Assembly (NCBI RefSeq): GCF_900086655.1
Contig: NZ_LT575476.1
Coordinates: 4,366,934-4,430,933 of the forward strand
Length of the DNA stretch: 64,000 nt
Reading direction: 5' to 3'
Source of the DNA: Paenibacillus tuaregi
Lineage (GTDB): Bacteria; Bacillota; Bacilli; Paenibacillales; Paenibacillaceae
In this document: piece by piece, positions 16,116-22,814 of the stretch
How positions within the stretch are numbered: position 1 is the stretch's first letter
How the letters are laid out: the number at the start of each line of letters is the position of its first letter
Translations under genes and position numbers: made by a program
The notes under the pieces: model-generated
Database searches by the model: none
Told to the model about the DNA's origin: nothing
What the model saw: the letters and a program-made list of their open reading frames with translations, nothing else

Positions 16116-16130
16116 TATATTTACTTTATA
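16116..16130 (-). promoter_or_regulatory. 15-base motif, candidate phage promoter element (copy 2)
   Basis: TATAAAGTAAATATA on the minus strand, about 90 bases upstream of the polymerase gene and identical to the copy in front of the tail operon. If it is a promoter for the phage polymerase it would give positive autoregulation. Confidence 0.4.
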
Positions 16131-16281
16131 TTCAGGTTTATTTCCCTTGTTTTGCTAACTGCTGCATGAAATGTTTCAGCATAGAGGATGCTAATAACGC
16201 CCCTATTTAACATTCTTTGGAACGGCACCTTTAACCTGGTTTAGTCATATGTTAATCTGCGTCCCCTATAAGACATTTTTC

Positions 16282-16311
16282 TTGAAAATTTTCATGCCCC
16301 GGCGTTATACT
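16282..16311 (+). promoter_or_regulatory. Sigma-A type promoter for corA
   Basis: -35 TTGAAA at 16282-16287, an 18-base spacer, and -10 TATACT at 16306-16311. A start near 16318 would give a leader of about 250 bases before corA. Confidence 0.6.
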
Positions 16312-16317
16312 AGACGA

Positions 16318-16570
16318 GTGTTACAAGCTGAAATGCAAAGAGGTGAAATTCAGAAATGGAAGGCGACCCGAGTAGTCCGCAGACCTATGCCCCTGCAATA
16401 CAACTGCATAGAAAACAGATCAGCAGGACAACTGCGGGAGGAAGGGGCTCTTTCGTTTCCCGGTGCCGTTACTGCCTCATGCGGTAATTAGCCGGCTGCT
16501 GATTTTTTTCTATGCTCTTTAATAAGAGCATACCCCTTGTGAACCATGGGGTGAAGGAGTGAGAAATCAG
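16318..16570 (+). ncRNA. Structured corA leader with intrinsic terminator (candidate riboswitch or attenuator)
   Basis: Between the promoter and the corA start the RNA can form several hairpins: CTATGC/GCATAG near 16386-16411, GCAG-GACAA-CTGC at about 16423-16435, and a multibranch structure closed by ATCAGCAG (16419-16426) with CTGCTGAT (16496-16503) and seven T. The small GCAG/CTGC hairpin and the closing stem share bases and cannot coexist, the classic arrangement of a switch. A further 8 bp hairpin (16512-16531) and a CCCC/GGGG hairpin precede the ribosome site. It does not match the M-box sequence as I know it. Ligand and class are unknown. Confidence 0.45.
16419..16509 (+). terminator. 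Intrinsic terminator inside the corA leader
   Basis: Eight base pairs ATCAGCAG/CTGCTGAT enclosing two smaller hairpins (TTACTGC/GCGGTAA is one) and followed by seven T at 16503-16509, about 60 bases before the corA start. Confidence 0.6.
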
Positions 16571-17506
16571 ATGAAAATTCGCCATGTTAACGCGGGTATC
16601 TTTACTGTGGTGGAGGACCTGGAAACAACCCTGACGCCGCCGGCGGAAGGATTTTACTGGATCGATGCGGACGCCGAGGATCTGGCGCTGCTGCAGCCGG
16701 CTTTTGGGCTGCATGATCTGGCCGTGGAGGACTCCCTGACCGAAGAAGAGCAGCGTCCGAAGATTGAAATTTATGACAACCATTATTTTATTGTTGTGAA
16801 CAGCATCCGTTTTGATGACGAGGAAATTTTCCTGCGTGCGCTGAGCATGTTCCTGGGACGGCATTATATTATTACAGTAACAAAGCAGAAGATCAACGAG
16901 CTCCGGGCCATCAAGCCCATTCTGTGGGAACAGGAGGTTAACGAACCTGACCGTTTCCTGTACCTGCTCATTGACCTTGTTGTTGATAATTATTTCCTGG
17001 TCGGTGACCGGATCGAAGACAAGATTGAGAGGCTTGAGGAGGACATCCTGGTTCATACCAAGCGGTCGCACTTAAGTGAGATTATCGGTCTGAGAAGTGA
17101 GATCCTGTGGCTGAAGAAGATGCTCGGTCCGCAGAAGGAAGTTATTAATATCCTGAACAAGAAGGACCTTCGCCTAATCGATGACCAGCTGCAGAAATAC
17201 TTCAGCGACATTTATGAAAATGCCGTGAAGATTTCCGAGAACTTTGATACCTTCCGGGAACTGATGGGCAACTTACGAGAAGCCTATCAGTCCAGTATCG
17301 CCAACCGCGCGAATGAGATCATGCGGGTGTTCACCGCGATCACCACGATCTTCATCCCGCTAACCCTAATTACCGGAATTTACGGAATGAACTTTACTAA
17401 TATGCCGGAGCTGCACAGCCGTTATGGTTATTTCATTGTGCTCGGCATTATGGCCGCGCTGGGCCTGGGCATGTTCTATATTTTCCGCAAAAAAGACTGG
17501 ATTTGA
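16571..17506 (+). CDS. corA: Magnesium/cobalt transporter CorA
   Basis: A 311-residue CorA family protein. The signature YGMNF sits at the end of the first of two C-terminal membrane helices (PLTLITGIYGMNF, then FIVLGIMAALGLGMFYIF) and the protein ends with the basic KKDWI tail. The N-terminal ~240 residues form the cytoplasmic funnel domain with a long acidic helix (RIEDKIERLEEDILVH). CorA is a pentameric channel for Mg2+ and also passes Co2+ or Ni2+. The ATG at 16571 has AAGGAG 11 bases upstream; a GTG at 16559 in frame is too close to it. The gene stands alone between its long leader and a strong terminator, so leader-mediated control by a metal is plausible. Confidence 0.95.
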   Translation: MKIRHVNAGIFTVVEDLETTLTPPAEGFYWIDADAEDLALLQPAFGLHDLAVEDSLTEEEQRPKIEIYDNHYFIVVNSIRFDDEEIFLRALSMFLGRHYIITVTKQKINELRAIKPILWEQEVNEPDRFLYLLIDLVVDNYFLVGDRIEDKIERLEEDILVHTKRSHLSEIIGLRSEILWLKKMLGPQKEVINILNKKDLRLIDDQLQKYFSDIYENAVKISENFDTFRELMGNLREAYQSSIANRANEIMRVFTAITTIFIPLTLITGIYGMNFTNMPELHSRYGYFIVLGIMAALGLGMFYIFRKKDWI

Positions 17507-17541
17507 GCTGACCGCTCCATCCCACTAACAAACCTAATGCA

Positions 17542-17591
17542 GGACGAAGCACCCGCTGCCAACAGGCCGGCGGAAAGCTTCGTCCTTTTTT
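17542..17591 (+). terminator. Terminator after corA
   Basis: GGACGAAGC at 17542-17550 pairs with GCTTCGTCC at 17577-17585, followed by six T. Confidence 0.9.
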
Positions 17592-17622
17592 GATCACTAT
17601 CCGGCTATCCGGCACTAACAGT

Positions 17623-18627
17623 CTATCCAGCGCTCTGAACGCTTGAGCAGTGCCTTCTGAACCGGATCCGGATCAGCCGGAGCTGCTCATACTTCTTCTC
17701 CACATTGCTCTCCGGCGGCAGATCCGTTCCGTATACCCGCTGCAGCACCGGCTTCAGGAAAGTGTCGCCAAGCTCCTCATACGCCTGCCAGATCGCGGCT
17801 TGCTCCATCTCCGGCAGCTCATGAAGCTCATTCATCAGGAGAGCATCGAGATCATAGCCATCCTTCTCCAGCTCCTCCAGCAGCTCCACCGTCTCCCTCC
17901 GGTCAAGCCCGCTTCTGCGGCTCATCTCCTCAATGCCGTGACCTTCCGCCATCGACTCCAGCAGCACCCGGCGCAGACCGTACCTTTCCATCTCCACCCG
18001 GTACTTCACTTCCTTCTGCTTGTACAACCAGGAACGGAACTCTTCTTCATCCAAAGTTCCTTCGACCCAGCCAAGCGGGAAGCTATAGGGCCGCTCTCCC
18101 TGCTGGGTCAGCTCCAGCAATTCCGGGCCATATTCCGCGGATTTGGCTTCGCCCATTCCAGGCAGCTGCATCAGCTCCTCACGCGTTCTTGGCTGGAATA
18201 CACTGATCAATCGGAGCAGCCGATTGCTGGCGATCAAATACGGTGCTTTGCGCTCGGCCGCAGCCCGTCTGCGCCGCCATGCGCTGAGCTCCAGGAACAA
18301 GGCCTCGTTCGGATGAAGCTCGCTGTAGAAGACGAGCTTCTGGGCGAGTGCCGACTTGCCTTTGCCGTCCTCTTTCTCATGAAAAATCCCGTCAATCACC
18401 GGCCTGAAGCCTTCTCCAAGCTTCACGGACAGACGGTGACGGTAGACATGCAGCATCTCCGACCAGGATTCTCCTTCATACCAGAGTATCTCTCCAGCCT
18501 CATCGGAAGACAGCTCATTCCAGCCCATCCTCCATACCCCCTGCTCTTCTCCGATCCACACCTGAGCGCCCTGGATCAGTTCCCCGCCCTCTCGTTTCTC
18601 CATACTGTTCAGAAATACGATTTGCAT
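17623..18627 (-). CDS. HRDC-domain protein of unknown function
   Basis: A 334-residue protein starting MQIVFLNSMEKR. The segment at roughly residues 105-180 (LSAWRRRRAAAERKAPYLIA, then a run ending ELMQLPGMG) matches the HRDC fold found at the C-terminus of RecQ helicases and RNase D, which binds nucleic acid. The N-terminal ~95 residues are a beta-rich domain and the C-terminal part is helical with a helix-turn-helix-like stretch (IEEMSRRSGLDRRETVELLEEL). No helicase or nuclease motif is present. The ATG at 18627 follows a GGGAGGTG site; the open frame upstream to 18681 runs through a terminator hairpin and is unlikely to be translated. Role in nucleic acid metabolism is inference. Confidence 0.75.
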   Translation of the reverse strand: MQIVFLNSMEKREGGELIQGAQVWIGEEQGVWRMGWNELSSDEAGEILWYEGESWSEMLHVYRHRLSVKLGEGFRPVIDGIFHEKEDGKGKSALAQKLVFYSELHPNEALFLELSAWRRRRAAAERKAPYLIASNRLLRLISVFQPRTREELMQLPGMGEAKSAEYGPELLELTQQGERPYSFPLGWVEGTLDEEEFRSWLYKQKEVKYRVEMERYGLRRVLLESMAEGHGIEEMSRRSGLDRRETVELLEELEKDGYDLDALLMNELHELPEMEQAAIWQAYEELGDTFLKPVLQRVYGTDLPPESNVEKKYEQLRLIRIRFRRHCSSVQSAG

Positions 18628-18658
18628 CCGTTCCTGCACCTCCCTTAAATCAGCACAC

Positions 18659-18698
18659 AAAAAAAGCACCCCTTCGGCCATCGGCCAAAGAGGTGCTT
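18659..18698 (-). terminator. Terminator hairpin in the leader of the HRDC gene
   Basis: On the minus strand AAGCACCTCTTTGGCC pairs with GGCCGAAGGGGTGCTT around a GAT loop and is followed by seven T. It lies between the promoter at 18725-18752 and the start codon at 18627, so it would attenuate the downstream gene or end a short RNA. Confidence 0.7.
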
Positions 18699-18724
18699 CC
18701 TCATTTCGTATACTGTTAATCCTT

Positions 18725-18752
18725 ACTATACCTTATTCTGGGAAAAAGTCAA
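18725..18752 (-). promoter_or_regulatory. Sigma-A type promoter for the HRDC gene
   Basis: Minus-strand -35 TTGACT (18752-18747), 16-base spacer, -10 TATAGT (18730-18725). Confidence 0.6.
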
Positions 18753-18786
18753 ATGAAAGCGTTGGCGCGCTTGCGATCTTTTTTCC

Positions 18787-18795
18787 TGTTATAAT
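18787..18795 (+). promoter_or_regulatory. Extended -10 promoter for the DUF3055-like gene
   Basis: TGTTATAAT, a consensus extended -10, 38 bases before the start codon. No good -35 is seen at 17 bases, which is common for extended -10 promoters. Confidence 0.55.
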
Positions 18796-18832
18796 GGGGA
18801 ACAGACACACCATTCTAGGAGGCATTACCGAT

Positions 18833-19135
18833 ATGACGTTTTCTGAAAAAGACCTGGATTTTCTGTCCGATTCCACGGAGCAGACCTCAACCCGCTTCAT
18901 TACGTTTATCGGCCATTCCATGAAGAGATTCGATCTGGCCATTACCACAACGAACCGGTTCTACGGGAAGAAGCTGGTGACCGATCTTCAGGCTGGCCGT
19001 ACCGCTATTCTCGGCTCGGATGACCTGGATGAGGAAGGATATCTGGAGCGCGTGTACAGCCTGGACGAGGAAGAAGGCGAAGAGCTTCGCGGCTTCCTGT
19101 ATCAAGTGCTTGGTGAGCCGCATTTCACGGATTAA
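18833..19135 (+). CDS. DUF3055-like small protein
   Basis: A 100-residue acidic protein starting MTFSEKDLDFLSDSTEQTST. It resembles the DUF3055 family of Bacilli in length and in the central pattern FDLAITTTNRFYGKKLV followed by a Ser-Asp-Asp-Leu-Asp segment and an acidic C-terminal helix. Function is unknown for the family. The ATG at 18833 has AGGAGG ten bases upstream and lies 38 bases after an extended -10, while the frame's earlier ATG at 18794 overlaps the promoter and cannot be used. It is transcribed divergently from the HRDC gene. Confidence 0.75.
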   Translation: MTFSEKDLDFLSDSTEQTSTRFITFIGHSMKRFDLAITTTNRFYGKKLVTDLQAGRTAILGSDDLDEEGYLERVYSLDEEEGEELRGFLYQVLGEPHFTD

Positions 19136-19144
19136 CAGCTTAAA

Positions 19145-19194
19145 AAAGAGACTGCCCCTCCGTCATTTCTAATGACAGAAGGGGCAGTCTCTTT
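19145..19194. terminator. Bidirectional terminator between DUF3055-like gene and modA
   Basis: A long stem AAAGAGACTGCCCC/GGGGCAGTCTCTTT, with T-rich sequence on both sides, serves converging genes. The remaining bases to 19279 hold nothing recognisable. Confidence 0.85.
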
Positions 19195-19279
19195 GCTTGA
19201 GGTGGTCCATGTTATCCCCATCTAGCCGGACAGTTTTCAGATAAAGACACCGGAAGACTGGAAGCCTGCAGTATCCATA

Positions 19280-20131
19280 TTAAGCGTCCGGAAGGCTAAA
19301 ACCATACTTGGTAAATACATGCTGAGCCGTCTTGCTGGTCATGAAATTATAGAACGCCTTGGCTTCCTGAGGGTGCTGTGTCGCTTTTACTATACCCTCC
19401 GGGTACACAATTGCCCTGTGGCTGAGCGGATCAATTGTGAACATGACGCCCGCTTTCGTGGATGTCTGGGCATCACTCCGGTACACAAACCCCGCCTCCA
19501 CATTACCGGTCTCCACATAAGTCAGAACCTGTCTGACATCCTTGGCGAAGACCAGCTTCGGCTTCAGCTTGTCCCATAGCTTGTAATGCTCAAGAGCTTC
19601 CTTTGTATATTGCCCTGCGGGAACCGATTCCGGCTCTCCCACTGCTATGCGGGATACACCATCGTCACCCAGACTCTCCAGCGTAGCGGGCGACTTCGCG
19701 CCGGCAGCCGCAATCAAGACCAGATCATTCTTCAGCATCGGCGTGCTCTCCCCCGGATCGACCAGCTTCTTGTCAATCAGAGCGTCCATTTGTTTCTGGC
19801 CTGCGGACAAGAACACATCGGCTGGCACTCCCTGCTCAATCTGCTTCTGCAGCGCGCCCGAAGCCCCGAAGTTAAACAACAGCCTAACATTCGGATGCTC
19901 CTTTTCGAAGACTGGCTTCAGCTCATTCAGGCTGTCCTTCAGACTTGCCGCAGCGGAAATTACCAATTCAATCTGAGCCTGCTTCTCCTTAGAACCACTG
20001 CTGCCAACCTGCTCATTCGTTCCTGATGCACCAGGGCTGCCGCAGCCCGCCAGCATCACCAGCAGGAGAATTAAGCCAGCCGCAAGCCATCTTTTCACAG
20101 ACAGCTTTCTATTCACTTTCGCTTCTCTCAT
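19280..20131 (-). CDS. modA: Molybdate ABC transporter substrate-binding lipoprotein ModA
   Basis: A 283-residue protein with a basic N-terminus, a hydrophobic signal and the lipobox LAGC (Cys about residue 30), so it is a membrane-anchored lipoprotein. The mature part has the ModA hallmarks: VISAAASLKDSLNEL, LLFNFGASGALQKQIEQG, ADVFLSA and a C-terminal AGFVYRSDA followed by YPEGIVKATQHP. It binds molybdate or tungstate for an ABC importer. No modB or modC follows; the gene is ended by a terminator, so the permease and ATPase must be elsewhere. AGGAGG lies ten bases before the ATG. It faces a HTH/binding-protein regulator across a 122 bp promoter region. Confidence 0.92.
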   Translation of the reverse strand: MREAKVNRKLSVKRWLAAGLILLLVMLAGCGSPGASGTNEQVGSSGSKEKQAQIELVISAAASLKDSLNELKPVFEKEHPNVRLLFNFGASGALQKQIEQGVPADVFLSAGQKQMDALIDKKLVDPGESTPMLKNDLVLIAAAGAKSPATLESLGDDGVSRIAVGEPESVPAGQYTKEALEHYKLWDKLKPKLVFAKDVRQVLTYVETGNVEAGFVYRSDAQTSTKAGVMFTIDPLSHRAIVYPEGIVKATQHPQEAKAFYNFMTSKTAQHVFTKYGFSLPDA

Positions 20132-20181
20132 CCCTTTACTTCCTCCTACTTATCACATACCATTAAAATAAAAACAACAAG

Positions 20182-20230
20182 TTAATTATAATATTACTAG
20201 TTATGCCTATATATATCTAGTTATAATTAA
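20182..20230. promoter_or_regulatory. Candidate operator between modA and its divergent regulator
   Basis: TTAATTATAA (20182-20191) and TTATAATTAA (20221-20230) form a perfect 10 bp inverted repeat, and CTAGTTAT occurs twice exactly 20 bases apart (20197 and 20217), two helical turns. This is a likely binding site for the adjacent regulator. Confidence 0.5.
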
Positions 20231-20253
20231 ACCTGACTGAACTGGAGGATTTC

Positions 20254-21219
20254 ATGAGTGACATTTCTTACACAACCGAAGAAATAGCGAAGCTTCTGAA
20301 AGTATCCAAGCTGACTGTATACGACCTGATTAAAAAAGGGGAACTTCCGGCTTACAGAGTCGGCAAGCAAATGCGTGTGGATGCGGGCGATCTGGAAGCA
20401 TATAAGCGGTCCGCCAGAAGTGGACCGGCCTTGCGCAGTCCGTCCGCCCCACAAGATGCCTCTGGTGATGCTCCCGAAGCGCGGGCCGGGAACCAACAGG
20501 AGTCCGGCGATGCCCGTTCCCTGGTCATCACCGGCCAAGACATCAGTCTGGACCTGCTCGCCAAGCATCTGGAGAGATCCGCCCCCTCCTACCGTCCTCT
20601 TCGTTCCCACGCCGGAAGTCTGGACAGCCTGATTTCCATGTATCAAGGGAAAAGCGACATTGTCAGCACCCATCTGCTTGATGCCGACAGCGGACAGTAT
20701 AACCTTCCGTATATCAACCGGATTCTAACCGGTCATTCTTATATGGTCATCCATCTGCTTCAGCGGACCGCAGGGCTGTATGTAGCCAAGGGGAACCCGA
20801 AGAAGCTTACCCGGTGGAAAGATCTTCAGAAGCCTGGAGTCCGGCTGATTAACCGGGAGAAAGGTGCCGGAGCCCGGGTGCTTCTGGACGAGCAGCTGCG
20901 GATTCACGGACTGGACCGGAAATCGATTCAGGGCTACGACCATGAAGAGACCAGCCATATGGGTGTGGCTGGCAAGGTATCTGCAGGCGAGGCCGATGTG
21001 GGCGTGGGCACCGAGAAGACCGCTCAAATGATGGGCAGCATTGACTTTGTGCCGATGATTAAGGAACACTACGATCTGGTTGTCCTGAAGAATTCCCACA
21101 CCGAGCCCTGGATTCCACGTCTTCTGGAAGTGATGAATTCAGACGCGCTCAAGATAGAGCTTGGCTCTATCCAAGGTTATGATCTCTCCTTGACTGGACA
21201 AGTGAAATGCGAGATTTAA
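20254..21219 (+). CDS. Excisionase-type HTH regulator fused to a periplasmic-binding-like domain
   Basis: A 321-residue protein. Residues 1-55 are a MerR/excisionase-type helix-turn-helix (YTTEEIAKLLKVSKLTVYDL, then the strand AYRVGKQMRVD). A Pro/Ala-rich linker follows, then a ligand-binding domain from about residue 90 to the end, with HAGSLDSLISMYQGKSDIV and INREKGAGARVLLDEQL, as in the PBP-like domains often linked to molybdate genes. It has no signal peptide, so it senses ligand in the cytoplasm. Divergence from modA suggests it is a one-component molybdate or tungstate regulator; that role is inference. GGAGG precedes the ATG. Confidence 0.82.
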   Translation: MSDISYTTEEIAKLLKVSKLTVYDLIKKGELPAYRVGKQMRVDAGDLEAYKRSARSGPALRSPSAPQDASGDAPEARAGNQQESGDARSLVITGQDISLDLLAKHLERSAPSYRPLRSHAGSLDSLISMYQGKSDIVSTHLLDADSGQYNLPYINRILTGHSYMVIHLLQRTAGLYVAKGNPKKLTRWKDLQKPGVRLINREKGAGARVLLDEQLRIHGLDRKSIQGYDHEETSHMGVAGKVSAGEADVGVGTEKTAQMMGSIDFVPMIKEHYDLVVLKNSHTEPWIPRLLEVMNSDALKIELGSIQGYDLSLTGQVKCEI

Positions 21220-21240
21220 AGCCGTCCTATATTTAACAAG

Positions 21241-21290
21241 TAGCGCCCCTGTTATCCGGCCACACAAGGCCTGAACAACAGGGGCGCTAT
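21241..21290 (+). terminator. Terminator after the HTH/binding-protein regulator
   Basis: TAGCGCCCCTGTT pairs with AACAGGGGCGCTA, with an inner GGCC/GGCC pair, followed by TTTATAATTT. Confidence 0.8.
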
Positions 21291-21557
21291 TTATAATTTC
21301 TATTGATTCCACACACTCGTTCCGTCCGGGCTCAGAACCCCCGCACCACGCAAAGCTCCCAGCGCTCGGTGCGCATTGCATGACGGCTGTCAACCAAACC
21401 TCAGGCTGTCAACACTGTCAACAGCTACACGGCAAGAATCAAGTCCCGCCAGGGGCCCTGAAGCAGCAGTTCTTCTGAATATACCCAGACCATACCCTCA
21501 CTGCCAACCTTTAAGAAGGTAAGGTTTCGGTTTACCCACGCTTAAGGAATGTGCGTT
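21291..21557. other. Intergenic, no feature recognised
   Basis: No convincing gene, repeat or promoter. An 84-codon frame on the minus strand has unlike composition and no ribosome site. Confidence 0.5.
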
Positions 21558-22547
21558 TTATTCATTTCTGCCTAGCACAGGATAATAAATAACCCGCTCC
21601 AATGAAGCCTCCTCAAATGCCCGGCCCTGCCGGATCAGCTCAATCAAGTGAGCCAGCGTCTCCGACATGGCAAACCGCATCTGGTGAATACCCAGCTGAT
21701 CTCCGAACAGATAAGCGCAGACCTCGAACGCTGATCTTGGGTTTTCCCTAAGGAACTCCTCAATCTGGTTCAGACGCTGTTCATGGTGAATCAGCAGATC
21801 CTCCAGCCGCTTCCTGAAATAATCGAAGGGATGCCTGTGTCCCGGATATGCCAGGTCCACTTCATACGCGGCCAGCTTCAGCATGGCATCGGTATACGAC
21901 TGCAGCGGCTGCGGATCACTTCCTGGCAGGAAGCTGATGTTGGGCGATATCTGGGGTAGAACAGCATCCCCGCACAGCATCGTCCGGCTCTCCCGGTGAT
22001 AGAAAGACATATGACCGGGGGCGTGGCCCCCTGTCTCAATTGGCAGCCAGAGCCGGTCCCCCATCTCCAGCATGACTCCTTCATCCAGATAGGAGACAAT
22101 CGGCTCGGGCAGTACCTGCGGCAGGAAGCCCTCCAAATGGGCGGCCAGCTGGCTGGTCCACTCCGGCGGCATTCCATGACGGCGGTACAGAGCCGGCAGC
22201 TCTTCATTGATATGACTGCCCGGCCCCCACATGAATTTAGTCTCCGCATGGGCCCGGCGGGACATCCATACACTTGCCCCCGTGTAAGCTTGGATATGAC
22301 CAGCCAATCCATAATGGTCCGGGTGGTGGTGAGTCAGCACGACAGAAGTAATCTCGTCTTTGTTAAGCCCGAGTTCTCCCCATACCTTCGTCCACTCCGC
22401 AATACTGGTCTCTGATTTCGGACCGGGATCAATAATAGTGACTCCCCGGCTGCCACGGAGAATATAGCTGTTCACCCACCTAAGTGGGGGAGACATGGAT
22501 ATCTTCACCTGGATCATACCGTCTTCCCACAATTTCACTTCAGACAT
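21558..22547 (-). CDS. Metallo-beta-lactamase-fold hydrolase
   Basis: A 329-residue cytoplasmic protein with the metal-binding motif HHHPDHYGLAGH at about residues 73-84, further ligands in the GHAPGHMSFYH segment (about 173-183), CGDAVLPQ and the late His in AYPGHRHPF. This is the fold of glyoxalase II-like and other hydrolases. A C-terminal helical extension of about 80 residues (from LEDLLIHHEQRLNQIEEFL) is typical of the YflN/LACTB2-like group. The substrate cannot be told. It appears to be a single-gene unit. Confidence 0.85.
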   Translation of the reverse strand: MSEVKLWEDGMIQVKISMSPPLRWVNSYILRGSRGVTIIDPGPKSETSIAEWTKVWGELGLNKDEITSVVLTHHHPDHYGLAGHIQAYTGASVWMSRRAHAETKFMWGPGSHINEELPALYRRHGMPPEWTSQLAAHLEGFLPQVLPEPIVSYLDEGVMLEMGDRLWLPIETGGHAPGHMSFYHRESRTMLCGDAVLPQISPNISFLPGSDPQPLQSYTDAMLKLAAYEVDLAYPGHRHPFDYFRKRLEDLLIHHEQRLNQIEEFLRENPRSAFEVCAYLFGDQLGIHQMRFAMSETLAHLIELIRQGRAFEEASLERVIYYPVLGRNE

Positions 22548-22768
22548 GCCTCTTCAACCTCAGCTTCCTGCATATAATCATACGAGGCATCTCATTCGTC
22601 TCGTACCGACCCGGTTTCTTATAGATTCGTCTTGCTTTTCCGCCCCCTATTGTACCTTCTTTCCCGAACAAACTCAAAGTCTATAGAAATTGCCCTCATC
22701 CTACAATCATTTGTTCAACTTTTATGAATAACCAAGCTGAAATCTCGCCCCCCGCATATCAAAATGGA

Positions 22769-22800
22769 AAAAAGGCCGGGTTACAAGAACCCGGCCTTTC
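22769..22800 (-). terminator. Terminator after the PrsA-like gene
   Basis: GGCCGGGTT/AACCCGGCC stem with a five-base loop, followed on the minus strand by TTTTTTCC. Confidence 0.85.
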
Positions 22801-22814
22801 ATCATCCAACCTTA

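Larger units (their letters stand above)
1..16130 (-). mobile_element. Phage-derived tail locus with its own RNA polymerase (prophage remnant or tailocin)
   Basis: All genes lie on the minus strand in one direction: YonO-like polymerase, two tiny ORFs, unknown protein, tail tube, tail chaperone, tape measure, Tal-like, PAAR-like, Dit-like and a partial fibre-like protein. These are seen in the sequence by family-typical motifs and gene order. Head, packaging and integration genes are absent between the polymerase and the tail genes. The right edge is placed at the AT-rich region upstream of the polymerase, next to chromosomal corA; the left edge is outside the window. Whether this is a functional tail-like bacteriocin or a decayed prophage is inference. 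Confidence 0.7.

Noticed and set aside
16249-16491. 80-codon frame in the corA leader
   Set aside because: It begins upstream of the promoter -10, lacks a ribosome site and runs through the terminator structure.
16318-16570. M-box (magnesium) riboswitch before corA
   Set aside because: The conserved M-box sequence elements I know are not found; kept as an unclassified structured leader.
17650-18648. 332-codon open frame on the plus strand opposite the HRDC gene
   Set aside because: Leu/Gln/His-rich mirror of a GC-rich gene with no ribosome site; the HRDC protein on the other strand is convincing.
21139-21393. 84-codon frame on the minus strand
   Set aside because: Overlaps the end of the regulator gene and its terminator, no ribosome site, unlike protein composition.
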